From positions 1-64,000 of the forward strand of contig JAHLKH010000051.1 of NCBI GenBank assembly GCA_025526915.1: a stretch of 64,000 bases of DNA, given 5' to 3'. Both the position numbers and the translations under genes were made by a program. The DNA is from Entophlyctis helioformis (lineage: Eukaryota; Chytridiomycota; Chytridiomycetes; Chytridiales; Chytriomycetaceae). The stretch's first letter is position 1, and every line of letters begins with the position of its first letter. Shown in pieces: positions 52,847 through 64,000 of the stretch. The notes beneath the pieces were generated by a model. The model saw only the letters and a list, made by a program, of their open reading frames with translations. It ran no database searches and had not been told where the DNA came from.

Positions 52847-55562
52847 TCACTTGTAGTCAAACTTCATCTTGACAAGGTACCGGATACGGATCTGCTCGAT
52901 CGAGTACACGATGTACTCATTGTACAGCAGATTCTTGTAAGAGCCGACATTGATGGCCTTGCCAGACGGAACGACAACGCCGTCCGGCATCGTAATGTAT
53001 TCGGCCGGGTCAGGCGCGTTGCTGCCGACGCCCTTGGTCGAGTGGTACTGCTTCATGTCGATCTTGGAGCCAGCATAGTAGTCCGAGTTTTCGAGCTCGC
53101 GCGGCGTGCCAATGGCCACCTCACACAGCAGAAGAATGCCCGTGTTGGACTGGCGGTTGGTGCAGCAGTAGTTGGCAGACTTGGAGACCATGTCCGCAAA
53201 GTACACTCCCTTGCCGAACCTTGTGCACCGTCAAGCCATGCAAGAGTATGTCAGAATGGGACCGGCCGCACATGGACAAGCAGTGGCAAGTGCAAACGCC
53301 TGCATCCGTACATGTAGCCAGTCACGGGTGCTTCCGGAGGCGCGATGCGGAGACCCTGCGAGAGAATACCAACAAAGTTGGTGAGGCGCGATCCGTGCCA
53401 GAGCAGCATGCGGTTGGGCAGCTTGTCCGACTCGGACGAGACAAAGCGGTCCGTCTCGCCCTGGCGATCAACGTCAAACACGTCGAGCACCTCGAGGCCG
53501 TAGTACGAGTGCGTCGATCCGTGCGTCTTCTTGGTGTACTCCTCGACCATCTTGAACGTGTCCGACGTGCGCTCGACGGGCTCCAGGTTGCAGGACAGCG
53601 ACCTGTAGTTCATATCCATGGGATTCTCGTCATACGCCTTCTTCGAGTCCTTGATCAGCGAAGCGGCAATCTCAATGTCGCCGAGCGCCTCCACCATGTC
53701 GAGCTTGAGCTTGAGCGCTGGAAGTGTGCTGATGACGGGTGGACGCGACATGCCAAACTCGTGGGGGATGATGGTGTAGAACTGGGAGCTCAGATCCATG
53801 AGCTTGGTTTGTCTAGACGGAACATTCGGGTTCTGGATCACATCAGACAGCTCCTTGAGCACCTCGTATCCCTGTGGTCATCCACCAAGCCACCAACCAG
53901 AATGACAGTCAGACAGCCGCACTTTTGCAACACACAAACGCATGGCAGGAGGATGGCAGACTTGCCTTGCGGATGTTGGCCTTGCTCAGCTTGCCCAGCG
54001 GCATCTTCTTGGCATCGTAGCCAATCTCCATCATCTGCTGGCTCATCATGTCCATGTTGAAGATGAGTTTCATCAGATCCAGCACAGGCGGCTTGAGCTT
54101 GGAGTCTGGAAGACAGGCCCAGGCTTGCTGTCGCCACTGCCCTGCCGCCCTGGCCAGCATCGCCAGCATCGTCGTTCTCGTCGTCCGAGTCGTTACCAAA
54201 GTCGCGCTCAATCAAAAAGTACTGCAAGCAGACAACAGCCCATCGGCATTAGTGTATGTGGCGGCCTTCAAGTCGGCTCTGTACGCATGCACAGCGTACC
54301 TTGCCGGGGTGCTTGACAAAGTTGGCACGCTCGGACCATTGGTTCTTGGTCTTGTCGGTAAACTTTTTGCAAAAGTCTGAAAAGGCCTGTGCGTAGGAGC
54401 CAAACGACGACAGCTTGGTCTGGCCCGAGACACCGACGCGTCCCCATCTTCAAGGCAGCGTCCGTGGCGTGGTGGTGCACAACGCGCGTCAGATCGGATC
54501 ACACACCACACACACACACACACCACGCAAGCGCCAAGGCAACACACCTGGTCCACACGTGGTGCGTGCTGCCGCTATCGTCCTTGAGCAGCTGGATGAC
54601 ATAGAACTTGTTGTTGTTGGCCGAGATGTTGGTCTGGTTGAGCATGACGTCAAAGACACCGTCGGCAGTGTCGACAACGTGCTTGGTCGCTGCACCCGGG
54701 CAATACGTGTCTACGACCGCCTTGCCCTTCTTGATGAGCTTGACCATCTTGGCGTCGTCCTTGTCGTCGTCCTTGGCTGCAGGTGCCGCAGCAGCAGCAG
54801 CAGTATCGTCCTTCTTGGCCTTTTTGGCAGCAGGCTTGTCGTCCTTGTCGTCCTTGTCATCGGCAGCAGCAGCAGTCGACGATGAGCCAGATGCGGCAGC
54901 CGTCGTGGCAGCCTTTGCGGCAGCCGCCTTGCGCTTCTTGGCAGCAGCAGGAGTGTCCTTGGTGCCATCATCGGCATCGTCGTCCTTGGCAGCGTCCATC
55001 TTGACGTCCTTGGCATCGTCCTTGCCGTCGTCGTTGTCGTCGTCGTCGGCAGCAGCAGCAGCAGCAGGTGCAGCGTCCAGCGTGTGCGCAGCCACATCCT
55101 CGAGCTTGCCGGCCGCCACTGACTTGACAATGAGATCGGGCGACACCACCGGCGTGCCCTTGGCGAGCGCCGTCTTGACCTTGCCGGCCGGCGTGCCCTG
55201 CATCTCGTCGGCCAGCGCAATCACGTGGGTGACCTGCCGTCGTCGCAGCCGTCGCAGCCGTCGCAGCCGAGGCAAGCAGCCGACAGCAAGTGTGCACGCT
55301 TCAGTCCGTTGAAGGCGAGTGTGGCCATGCAGCACAACGGGCAAGCAGGCAGACGGACGGGTCGGTCGGACAGACGATGCAAGCGCAAACAAACCTGCTT
55401 GGAGACGGTGGCGGCGACCGAGCCGGCGTGCGTCTGGATGCCTTTGTCGAGGCCCGGCTCGGCCTTGAGGGCCTTTGGCGTGATGGAGAACACCATGCCC
55501 TCGAACAGCGGCGTGGCGGGTGCCGCTGCAGCATCCTTGACGCGGGCAGATCTGCGAGACAT
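52847..55562 (-). CDS. PARP: Poly(ADP-ribose) polymerase, BRCT-WGR-PARP type
   Basis: The start is 55562 (MSRRSARVKDAAAAPA). A BRCT domain comes first (FEGMVFSITPKAL, then VTHVIALADE, VVSPDLIVKSV). A long Asp/Lys/Ala-rich linker (DDDDNDDGKDD, KKAKKDD) follows, a likely nuclear signal. The WGR domain spans NISANNNKFYVIQLLKDD and WGRVGVSGQTKLSSF. The regulatory helices read VLDLMKLIFNMD, MPLGKLSKANIRKGYEVL. The catalytic domain has LLWHGSRLTNFVGILSQGL (His), GVYFADMVSKSANYCCTN (Tyr) and LLYNEYIVYSIEQIRIRYL (Glu), so the H-Y-E triad is intact. It ends KFDYK-stop. Fungal nuclear PARPs with this layout act in DNA-break signalling; zinc fingers of animal PARP1 are absent. A one-base frame break lies near 54105, just before SKLKPPVLDLMKL. 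Confidence 0.93.
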
Positions 55563-55651
55563 TTGAGCAAGTTTGTCGATGCGAGTCAAGGTCGAGGGAA
55601 CGCGGTGAACGGCCACATCGGCAACGTGCGGATGTTCATTCGTGTGCTGGA

Positions 55652-58600
55652 CTAGCGGCCGTTGTCCAGACGGCCAGATCGGACACCGCGGCCACCACGA
55701 CGCCCTCCACGGCCGCCACGTCCGCCACGGCCCAACTGCTGGCGCTGGCTCTGCTGGAACTGGACCGGGTGCTGCTGCAGCCACTCCATCTGCTCCTGCG
55801 CCATCTGGTGCACATACCGCCCCATGTGCTGCACGCCCGCCATGCGCACCACATCCGCTTCGCCAGCTCCCGCAACAGCCGCCGCGTCCTTGCCCGCGCC
55901 AGCAACGCCCGTGTCGTCCACAGCGCGTTGAACCAGCACACCGCTGCTCGCAGCCTTTTCGCCGACACGCAGCCACAGATCCACTGGCCGCTGGGCGAGT
56001 CCGTCGAGCAGCCGCTTCCCGCTGGCATGGCCAGCAGCAGACAGGCGCTCGAGATGCACAGACGTCCGGCAAAAGACGTACAGACCGAGCCGCGCGACCG
56101 AAACAGCAGAGACGAGGCGGCGGTCGTCGCAGAGCACGGGGTCGAGGGTCCGCGTGCGGACAAGGGAGAGCAGCACAATGTCTGCCTTGGCGCCAGAGGC
56201 GTGCGCCTCGTCAACCGTCGACAAGAGTCCTGGCGACCCGAAATACGCGTTCCATGAGCATCGCTGGACAAGCACGTCTTGGATCAGCTCGCGCTGGCCC
56301 TTGTACGGCGTCAGAATCGCAATGCGGCTCGCGGGGTACCTGTCATGGCCACCACGCCACCACACAGACATGAATGCATGCAAGTGTCAGTCGCTGCTGA
56401 CCTCGACAGAGACACACATGCACACACAGAGACCTCCACCCACCCAATCAGACGCATGTACTGGAACACCGCGACAATGTACTCGGCCTCGCCAAGGTTC
56501 TGGTAGAATCCCTTACGCGGCTCGGACTCGCCGCGGCCAAGGAACTCGGGCACGTCCACTGCCTGTGCCTCGAACGCGAAGCCGGCATTGGCACCCGTCG
56601 CCACAGAGGCAAGCGGCCCGTCGCCAGACAGCACGCCGACCGGCCCAACAAACGGCGTGTACAGCGGCGCATACAGCGCAGCAATGGACGGCCGAGACCG
56701 GCCCTGGTCAGCGAGCGCGACGGTCGGCACACCAAGCTTGACCAGCCGGCCCAGCAGCGACTGCGACAGGTTGGATCCGGCCGACAGCGCTTGGCTGCGC
56801 ACAAGGTGCCGCTGCTGCACCGGGTCGCCCGTGAGCACAATGCGCTTGAGGCCGCTGCCAGTCTGCCCCCGGCAGGGCCAGTGAACCCGCCAGCCAGCGG
56901 CGCCATAACCGCATCGACCTCGAGCACTCGTGCGTGTCGTCCATGACAACGTTCTCGCAGTGCACGCCTAGACGCAGAAGCTCGCGGCGTTTGAGGGGGA
57001 GGTCGCGGGCGGTGATGCCGACAATGCGTGCCTGCTTGGCAATGACGTAGCTGGTGCGGTCGCGTCGGCCACGGAGCAGCTCCAGCGGGCGAATCTCGAC
57101 AAGCTCGGCGAAAATGGCCTTGACGCGGTCTACAGGGCCGATGCGGCGGCGATCACAGACTCCTTGCTGGTTGCCGACGACAGGAGCGCAAGAGGCGTCG
57201 TGGCGGCAGTCACAGACTCGGGCGTGGCATCTTCCATAACTGCGTCCTCGTCGTCGTTGCCTCGTCTGCATTCTGCTCGCCCATATCGTCGTCTTGATCG
57301 TCGTGCTCATCTTGCTCATCGTCATCCTGCTGGTCCTGTTGCACTTGCTGCTCGTCCGTCTCGGCCTCGGCATCTTCGCCGTCCTTGTTGGCACTCGCAG
57401 CGACATCCGTGGCAATCTCGTCATCATCGACTTGAGCAGACTCGGCAATCGCCTGCTCCTGCTCCTGCACATCGTCAGGCTGCACGCGACGAGCAGACCG
57501 GCCGCGACCGCCAACCGGCGTCTCCGCAAAAAACTTTGCAAACGGGAACATCTCTGCAACAGCCGGCCCGTCCACACTCCCACTCATCTTCTCCACGGTT
57601 GCCATGAACCGCTCCCACGCCGGCACGACACCATACGTGTTAAAGTAGTGCGCCGTCTCGCACGTCGAGCCATGCGCGCCAGTAGCTCCCAGGCTCTCCG
57701 CAAGCCGGTTGACTTGGCCGAGCAGCGTTCGTCGACGCGCCAGCAGGTGATTGACCCGTCCGAGCTTGCCAAGCGCTTCGTCCGTGTCGGCGCGCAGCTC
57801 GCCAAAGCCGTGGCTGACCGACACCATGTACCGTTCATCGATGCCGCATGCATTGATCTGCGACAGCAGGCGGACAAGGTGGGTGCGAGTGGGTGCAACG
57901 ACAAGCGTGCGCTGCGCCGGGTTGCCGCGTGCAATGTTGGCTGCAACTTGGGCCGCGACGCTCGTCTTGCCAGAGCCAGGGACCCAACGACCAGAGTCAG
58001 GCCATGCAGCGATCCAGACACAATGGCGGCGGCTGGCAGAACAAACGCGATCCAGTGGTCAGCTGCAAGAAAGTGTGGTCATGGCAATGGCCAAGACAAA
58101 ACTTACCTTGAGCGGAGTCAGACCAAGAGCGCGGTGGGGTGGAAGCGACACGCTCAGCATGCCAGACGCCTTGTCGTGCGACTTGGCCGAGTGCACAACG
58201 ACCTGATGCGACGACTCGTCCTTGCCGCGCTTGGATCCAGTTGGCGCGGTCTCGGGCACCGATCCCGAAAACACCGATTCAGGCAGGACAAGCATGTACG
58301 GAGGCTCCAGATGCTGCTGCTCAGCCTTGCTGCCGCGCTGTTTCTTGGCCGGGCTTGCTGCCTGAGCAGCAGACACGAGCGTCCAGTCAGGGAAGCTCTG
58401 CTCAAGCGCTGCCCAGTCGGCAAAGGCATGGCCGACATGAACGGATCGTGACGGCGACTCGATCTGGGAAAAGTGCGCGCTGTTGCGGTCGCCGTATCCG
58501 AGAAACAGATCCTGCAGCCACTCGGGCAGCGCAACGTCGCTTTGGAGTGCCTCGGCCGTTGTCTCGAGCACCGCCTTGACATTGTTGAGATGCTCAGGCA

Positions 58601-61372
58601 CACGCACAAGCACGTTGAAGGTGTCATAGACATCCTTTGCGCCGGGCAGACCATACTGCGGCGCGTTCTTGGCAGCCGTGTCAATGAGGTACTGGTTCGG
58701 GTCGAGCAGAACAGTCATGGATCGCTGGCGGCGGTTGATGCGTGGGCGAGAGTCTTCGGCATGGCGACGCTCCACCTGTGCAGACATGTAGTCGTCGACA
58801 GGGCGGCCGTTGTCGCCAAGGAGTTCGCAGACCTCGCAGCCGCGGATCGACATGATGCCAAACCGCTTGCGGAACTGGGCTCCGCTGCCAGGCGTGTTCA
58901 TGTCGCTCAGTGGCGCCGTTCGGTTGGCGACAGGATCCGCAGACGGGTCAATGTAGATGCCCATGAGGAACAGATGGTCGCCTTGGCGGATCGTGTCCCA
59001 GTCTTGGCGCGCACTGGCAGACATCTTGTGCACAGAAAACACAATCTCGCCCTTGACAAACGAGGGTCTCGCCTCGGTCAGCATGGGCGGCCAACTTCAG
59101 CTACTTGGAACTGTTGACAGGCCAAAGGAGGAGGCGTCGGTCAGCTCGCGCATTCATCCCGAGGTCCAGTTGGCCGATTGTAGAAACATACCTGGTCAAT
59201 GGCAACTGCCTTTTGAACTGATCCTTCAAAGACCGTGCTGCCCTCGATCCTGTTGTACGAAGGCGACAGACGCATGACCGTGTCTTCGACGAAATCGCGC
59301 AGACGGAGAACGCTGTCGTGCGTGTAGAGCACCAGGTTGCGGAGCAGATAGTCCTTGAGCGTCAGGTACTGGAGCGACAGCTTGGGCAGAGCAGTGCAGT
59401 GCGTGTTGGAGAACACGTCGTTGGGCGGACACACAGTCTCGTCAAAGAGCGTCGTCTCTGTCGGGTACAGCGGCAGCATGCCGACCTTGTCCAGACGCAG
59501 CTGGGGCTTGGTGAGGATGCGGCAAATGACATTGACAAGAAAGTCGCGACTGTGAGGCACGGACGATGGGGCTCCTTTGAGGCCGACGGGCACTGTGCGC
59601 ACACCAATGGCGGTGCACACGCTGTGCAGCTCGTCTGTCGCAAGGGCGGCAAAGTGCTCACGCAGCTCGGCGCGGTCCATGTTGCAGACACTGGCAACCG
59701 CCACGTCGCCAAGAGAGTCGCGGAAAGCAGCAAACAGAACGCGCTGGATGCCGTACACGCGCTCATAGAACCGCTCGACGACTTCCGTCTGGCTGAGTGC
59801 AGATCCAGTGGCATCGTCAATGGGGAAATGCGCGTACTCGGACAGACGGTCGACAAGTGTCTTGAACACGGGCCCAATAGTGTAGGTCCGCATGCCCCAC
59901 GATTCGGCAGCTGTCGGCCCAGTCTGGCCCTTGCTGGACTTGGCGCTCTGGCTGGAGCGGCGGTAGAGGTTGCTTGCAAGACACGTGGAGATGACCTGAT
60001 GGTCGTGGATGACTGCGTTCACATGGCGGCGCGTGGGGAGCTGAGCCTCGAGGTCAATGAGAAACTCGACAAACCGCTCGCTGAACGCGACAGCGTCCGC
60101 CGATGCAGGTCCCTCGAGCGGCACCGATTCCAGAACAGCCATAAACTGCGCAATCAGCTGGCTGAAGACGGTGCGCTCAAACAGCATCTTTTCCTTTGCG
60201 GCCGGCTTGGCTGTGGATACGGGTCGCCATGTCCAGCAGTCGCGAGTTAGCCATGATGAGTCCGCCCAAGAGCGGCCATGCAACCGAGCTCACCTGAAGC
60301 GAACCGCTTCTCAGCACGCTCCCAGAGAGCAGCGCGCTCAGGCGCCTCTGCCAGCTTCTCCTGCAGCACCGTCTCGTTCACCAGATTGTGCCAGATGCTG
60401 ATGCCCACGACACGCAGACACTCGGCGCGCACAAAGGCGACCTCGAGCGACCCAAAACAATTGATCAGGAAGACGATCATAAACCGCTTCTCGTCGAGCG
60501 ACACGCCCGCCGGAGCACCCGCGGCAGCCTTGCCCTTTCCCTTGGGCGTCTCTGCGGCCGCTTGCGGCACGAGCAGCTTGAGCACGGCGCCAAAGAGCGT
60601 CGCAAACTTGGACGGATCGCTGCCAAACACGCTCGTCCACGGATCGGATCTGCGACGACGGAACTTTTCGTTGAGCATCAGCACGATGGACAGGGTGTGC
60701 AGCGGGTGCGGCTGGCCGGTCTTTGATGCGCCATAGTTGGGCAGCAGGTACTGTTGGCAGCCAGCGCAGAGTGTCAGTGGCAATGGCCAACGATGCAGAT
60801 CTGCAAGTCGACTGCTCGGCACGGCTTGCCTGTTCCAGGTATCCGAGCGTGTCGAGCAGCATGGTCGTCTGCAGAGGGAAGCCGGCTGCAGCCAGGTGGT
60901 CCGTCCAGATGGCCGTCACAGCGCCGGCAGCATCGAACGCAGCCGCGCCGGCACCACCGTCCGCAAGCCAGAGCGACTTGGCGAGGCTGGCGACCGGCGA
61001 GTGATCAAGGCTGTCGACGCCGACGCTGAACAGCTCGGGGGCGTGCTGCACAGGCGGGTGTGCGGCAGAGCCGGCGCCTGCTGCAGGAGCGGTCGGAGCG
61101 GCAGAGCGGTCGGCGGCCGCATGGCCTGCAGCAGACGCCGCCGAGCCCGACGCCGCCTGGCCATCCGCGTCCATCTGCGGGCCGTCGTTGGTGTTGACGC
61201 TGTCATCGTCGTCGTCGCTGTCGTTGTCGCCGCTGTCGTTGGCACGGCGCTGGCCGCCCATGCCATGGCCGCCGCCTGTGCCTGCATGTGCATCCCCAGC
61301 GGTGTCCTCGTCCACATCGTCGACATCGTCGACATCGGCCGCTGGTGCAAAGAAACCCAGGTCGTCGCTCAT
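55652..61372 (-). CDS. AQR: Intron-binding helicase Aquarius / Cwf11
   Basis: The start is 61372 (MSDDLGFFAPAADVDDVDDV). An acidic leader is followed by the helical N-terminal region (YLLPNYGASKTGQPHPLHTL, MIVFLINCFGSLEVAFVRAE). Then come the signature block LSLQYLTLKDYLLRNLVLYT with HDSVLRLRDFVEDTVMRLSP, a beta-barrel region (GDHLFLMGIYIDP, RRQRSMTVLLDPNQYL) and the SF1 helicase core. Walker A is GSGKT near 57970; motif II is DDTHE near 56940; motif III is LTGDPVQQRHL near 56830; AILTPYKGQRELIQDV and VARLGLYVFC mark the later motifs. The C-terminus is Arg/Gly-rich (GRGGRGGRGGRRGGRG). Aquarius is part of the intron-binding complex of the spliceosome. Frame breaks near 57975 (within Walker A) and near 56935 and 56880 look like indels. 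It lies 90 bases upstream of PARP on the same strand. Confidence 0.9.
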
Positions 61373-61723
61373 CTTGCAGAGCGATGAGATGTGAGGAAAC
61401 CCGAGCGCTTCAGTCGATGGCGAGCAACATGCTGCAGACATGCAATGCGTGCACAAGGGTCGGATCGTGTTGCGAGCCCAAACAAGCGCGGTTCAGTTAG
61501 TGAGCTTGCAGACCGAGCGACTGCTGTTGCTCTCGCAAGGACAGCGGGCAGTTCATCGTCACAGACGCGCACTGATACTATATGGCGGCAGGTCAGATCA
61601 GCTGAAGAACGAATTCATTGAAAGCGATAGAGATCTTGATCGGCGTCGGCCCTGTTGGATCTGAGATGTCGTTTGGGGAGCAGGAGCGAGTGCTAGATCA
61701 GCGGGGGGAGTCAGACAGGGTGT
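61373..61723. other. Spacer between two same-strand genes
   Basis: About 350 bases hold the 3' end of the F-box-like gene and the promoter of Aquarius. No exon or repeat is recognised. Confidence 0.5.
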
Positions 61724-63476
61724 TTAGGTAGGTGGACCAAAAGTGAAGCCAGGTGGAGCAGGTTGAGCAACCGTTCCAAAGAACAGATTACGCTGACCAA
61801 ACGTGAAACCAGAGGGACGAGGAGCCGAGCAGATTGAGCAGCGGATCCGGTGGGCTGAGCGGGCTGGCCAAACGGCGTAGCAAAGAGACCAGTCGGCTGG
61901 GCATGCTGAGCAACCGGAATGCCAAAGAGACCATTGAATTGGCCAGAAAGGCTCGCACGAGCAGAGCGGATAACCCTCTCGCGGGCAGCAGGATCGGGGA
62001 TAGCGCTGGCCATCAGGTGCACGGCATCCATCCTGCCATCGCGTGCCGCGTTGAAGATATCGCCCTCATTAACGCCTTCAGATCGGTTGTCGATAAGCCA
62101 CCAGACAACATGGACGTGTCGAGCAAGCGCTGCGTTTTTGATGGCGAGCGTGGTGCAGCCCTCGGTGCGGTGCGTGTGCAGGAACTTGAGCATGTCCAGA
62201 TTGCCCCAGTGAGCGGCATGGTCCATGGCTTGGCTTGAGCAGTCGTTGCAGCCTGCATCGTGCAGCATCTGGAGCATGTTCATGTATCCGTGTTCAGCCA
62301 GGAAATCCATAATCTTCTTGTGTGTTCCGCCCGTTGCGTAGCGTCCGAGGACAATGCCATGCGTGTCGACAAGGTGCTTGAGCATGGCAGTGTTGCCGAG
62401 GAAGATGGCGTGCCAGCCGAGCGCGATTGGATAGCTGTAGTCAAGGAGATCGAACCAGTTGTTGCGCATGGCAATATCGCGCAGTCGACCCTGGGTAAAC
62501 GCACTTGTGGCAAACAGCATGCTTGTCAGGTACTCGTTGTTCAGGGCGTCGTCCGCACGATCCGTGTACACATCGGCCAAGGCGGGGAATCGTTCGCAGA
62601 GATGGACGTAGATCGACCGAGAAAACAACTCCATGACATGGACAGTATGGGCTGGTTCAACAAAGCCACGTCGGTGGTCAAACATGGGCAAACAGCCCAA
62701 GAGTAGCGTCTGGTTTCGCACAGAGATGGTGAACTGTGGCAAAGATAGCAGGTCTGTGTCCCAGCCGCTGGCAATGACCTCGTCCCAGATATGCTTGATC
62801 GTCATCTCGCTGATGGGGTACCTGGCACCGAGAGCGCGGCTGCACAGGAAACGAGTGAGGGACTGGCGAACGCGATAATGGCCAGCTGCAGTTCCACAGG
62901 GAGCGAATCCCAGCCAGCGACTCGTTTCTTGGGCGGCTTGACCGCCAGAGTAGAAGACGGCAGGTACGATACGACAAACATGTAGAGCGACGGGAGCGTG
63001 AAGCCAAAGAGCAGACTGCAGTAAATGACGCCGAGCGACTCGATGGACGATACAGGAAAGTGCGGTCAACACAAGCGTGACCAACGCCAGAAGCAGCATT
63101 CTAGCAACAACAAACGCGGTTGTCGGAAGGACGCGCTGGGCAAGCTCGATGGCACGACGCTTGTTGACAGACGCAACGTCGCTGCCTGCAGCATATGACT
63201 AGCAGCGTGGGCATCGGCAACGGTTTGAGCAGAAGCGCCAGCGACGAAAGGGCAGTTGTTGACGTAGTCTGACGCTGCACAAGCAGTGTCAAGAGCAGCC
63301 ACTGTATCCGGCGCCATTGCCTTGAACATGGAGACTTTGGCCGCATTTGCAACGACTGTCGCCTCAGCAGCCCTGGCAGCAAGTCCGGCCGCATGGCGGT
63401 GTGCCACGTACTGCGGGGCAGCGTCTTGCTTTTCCGTTCGCATCCTGTGCGCCTTTCCAGCTGGTGTTTTGTCCAT
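61724..63476 (-). CDS. F-box-like/ankyrin protein with FG-rich C-terminal tail
   Basis: The start is 63476 (MDKTPAGKAHRMRTEKQDAA). An Ala-rich leader is followed by a hydrophobic stretch and the F-box-like motif GWDSLPVELQLAIIAFAS (near 62905). The conserved block comes next (IWDEVIASGWDTDLLSLPQF, SRSIYVHLCERFPALADVY, NNWFDLLDYSYPIALGWHAI), with four or five ankyrin repeats (HTHRTEGCTTLAIKNAA). The tail has FG motifs: GLFGIPVA, LFATPFGQP, GFTFGQRNLFFG and GFTFGPPT-stop at 61724. Reading the complete tail needs one base shift near 61845. Two further breaks lie upstream: an in-frame TGA near 63072 and a shift near 62830. FG motifs are typical of nucleoporins and bind karyopherins; a role at the nuclear pore is speculative. 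The unshifted frame ends at 61711. Confidence 0.62.
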
Positions 63477-63637
63477 TGCCAGCGTCTCGTCTCGTCTCGT
63501 CTCGTCTCGTCGCGTCCTGTTGCGTCGCGTCGAACCGCCTCTAACGGATTGTTTGGACAAGGGGGCAAGAGTCGATAAACGGGCTTGGAGATGCGCTGCT
63601 GAACAACGCAAATGACAACAAAAACAATGCATTTCAT

Positions 63638-64000
63638 TCACGGCTCGGATGGGTCGGCGGGAGTGGAAGGAGGAGCGGCAACAGGCTTGGTGGCATGGAT
63701 GAGGTAGTCGTCGATCATGCGCTTGGACACAAAGCCCTGGTCCATGGGTGCGAGATGGCCAGCATGAAGCAGCTCGACACGGGCCAGGTTGGCGTATTCG
63801 CGCGAGAAGCCAACAATGTGCGGGCTGCCCTCGCGAGCGCTAGTCTTGGACTCGGCAGCAGCCGCGTACGGAGCATCCGTGCCAGGCGTGGCCAGTCGCC
63901 AGATCTCGCGCTCGGCAGTCGCGTAGCCCTCTGCCCCGTGCCAGTCGAGCCCCTCGATCCACTCGGACGACGCCATGATGCCGTCTCGGAAGTCAAACTG
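63638..64000 (-). CDS. Serine carboxypeptidase (S10), C-terminal part
   Basis: The frame is open to the window edge and ends at 63638. It reads EWIEGLDWHGAEGYATAERE and IVGFSREYANLARVELLHAG, then AGHLAPMDQGFVSKRMIDDY. AGHxxPxDQ contains the catalytic His of the serine carboxypeptidase triad, and the preceding WxxxLxW pattern is also typical. These enzymes remove C-terminal residues from peptides in the vacuole or secretory route. The catalytic Ser and Asp lie outside the window. It lies upstream of the F-box-like gene on the same strand. Confidence 0.83.
   Translation of the reverse strand, partial: QFDFRDGIMASSEWIEGLDWHGAEGYATAEREIWRLATPGTDAPYAAAAESKTSAREGSPHIVGFSREYANLARVELLHAGHLAPMDQGFVSKRMIDDYLIHATKPVAAPPSTPADPSEP

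Noticed and set aside
1..64000. tRNA or rRNA genes
   Set aside because: No cloverleaf with recognisable A and B boxes and no rRNA core sequence was noticed by eye. A covariance-model scan would be needed to exclude tRNAs.

Overview
This window is eukaryotic nuclear DNA, GC-rich and gene-dense. Genes carry many short introns (mostly about 60-190 nt, GT..AG), so most proteins are spread over several exons and few are visible as one long reading frame. The content points to a fungus, most likely an early-diverging, chytrid-like one. It has fungal-type housekeeping genes (Iws1/Spn1, Tvp23, Los1/XPOT, Epl1, Tma22/DENR, Cwf11/Aquarius, BRCT-WGR-PARP), a chromodomain Ty3/gypsy element, and expanded families of ankyrin-repeat and leucine-rich-repeat (LRR) proteins. 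The lineage is inferred from gene content only.

Layout. 0-10 kb is an accessory block: a candidate small eight-cysteine secreted peptide (+), an LRR membrane protein with tandemly amplified exon-intron units (-), a broken AlkB-like gene (-), two F-box-like/ankyrin genes (+ and -) and an LRR remnant (-). 10-19 kb is a forward run of housekeeping genes: IWS1, a CBS-domain protein, TVP23 and tRNA exportin. 19-31 kb is on the reverse strand: a TopBP1-like BRCT protein, a Golgi-type GT92 glycosyltransferase and EPL1. A divergent promoter at 30.9-31.25 kb separates EPL1 from an RRM protein; DENR follows and converges on a PPIL4-type cyclophilin. 37.2-43 kb holds two truncated gypsy fragments flanking a single-pass membrane protein gene. 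44-52.7 kb is a second accessory block: a two-module LRR protein with a Thr-rich stalk and GPI-like tail (+), a truncated F-box-like gene (-), an LRR-TM receptor-like gene (-) and a third F-box-like fragment. 52.8-64 kb is on the reverse strand: PARP, Aquarius, an F-box-like/ankyrin protein with an FG-rich tail, and the 3' end of a serine carboxypeptidase running off the window.

Genes by theme: transcription elongation and chromatin (IWS1, EPL1), splicing (Aquarius, PPIL4), RNA handling and translation (XPOT, RRM protein, DENR), genome maintenance (TopBP1-like, PARP, AlkB remnant), secretory pathway (TVP23, GT92, carboxypeptidase), and surface or interaction repertoire (LRR, ankyrin and Cys-rich proteins). 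No operon logic applies.

Two cross-cutting observations matter. First, several conserved genes (XPOT, TVP23, PARP, Aquarius, ankyrin and LRR genes) contain isolated one-base frame breaks. Residual assembly indels are the simplest explanation, so 'pseudogene' calls resting on frameshifts alone are tentative. Second, a neighbouring pair (F-box/ankyrin gene plus LRR gene) is present twice, about 40 kb apart in the same orientation, and the opposite member has decayed in each copy.
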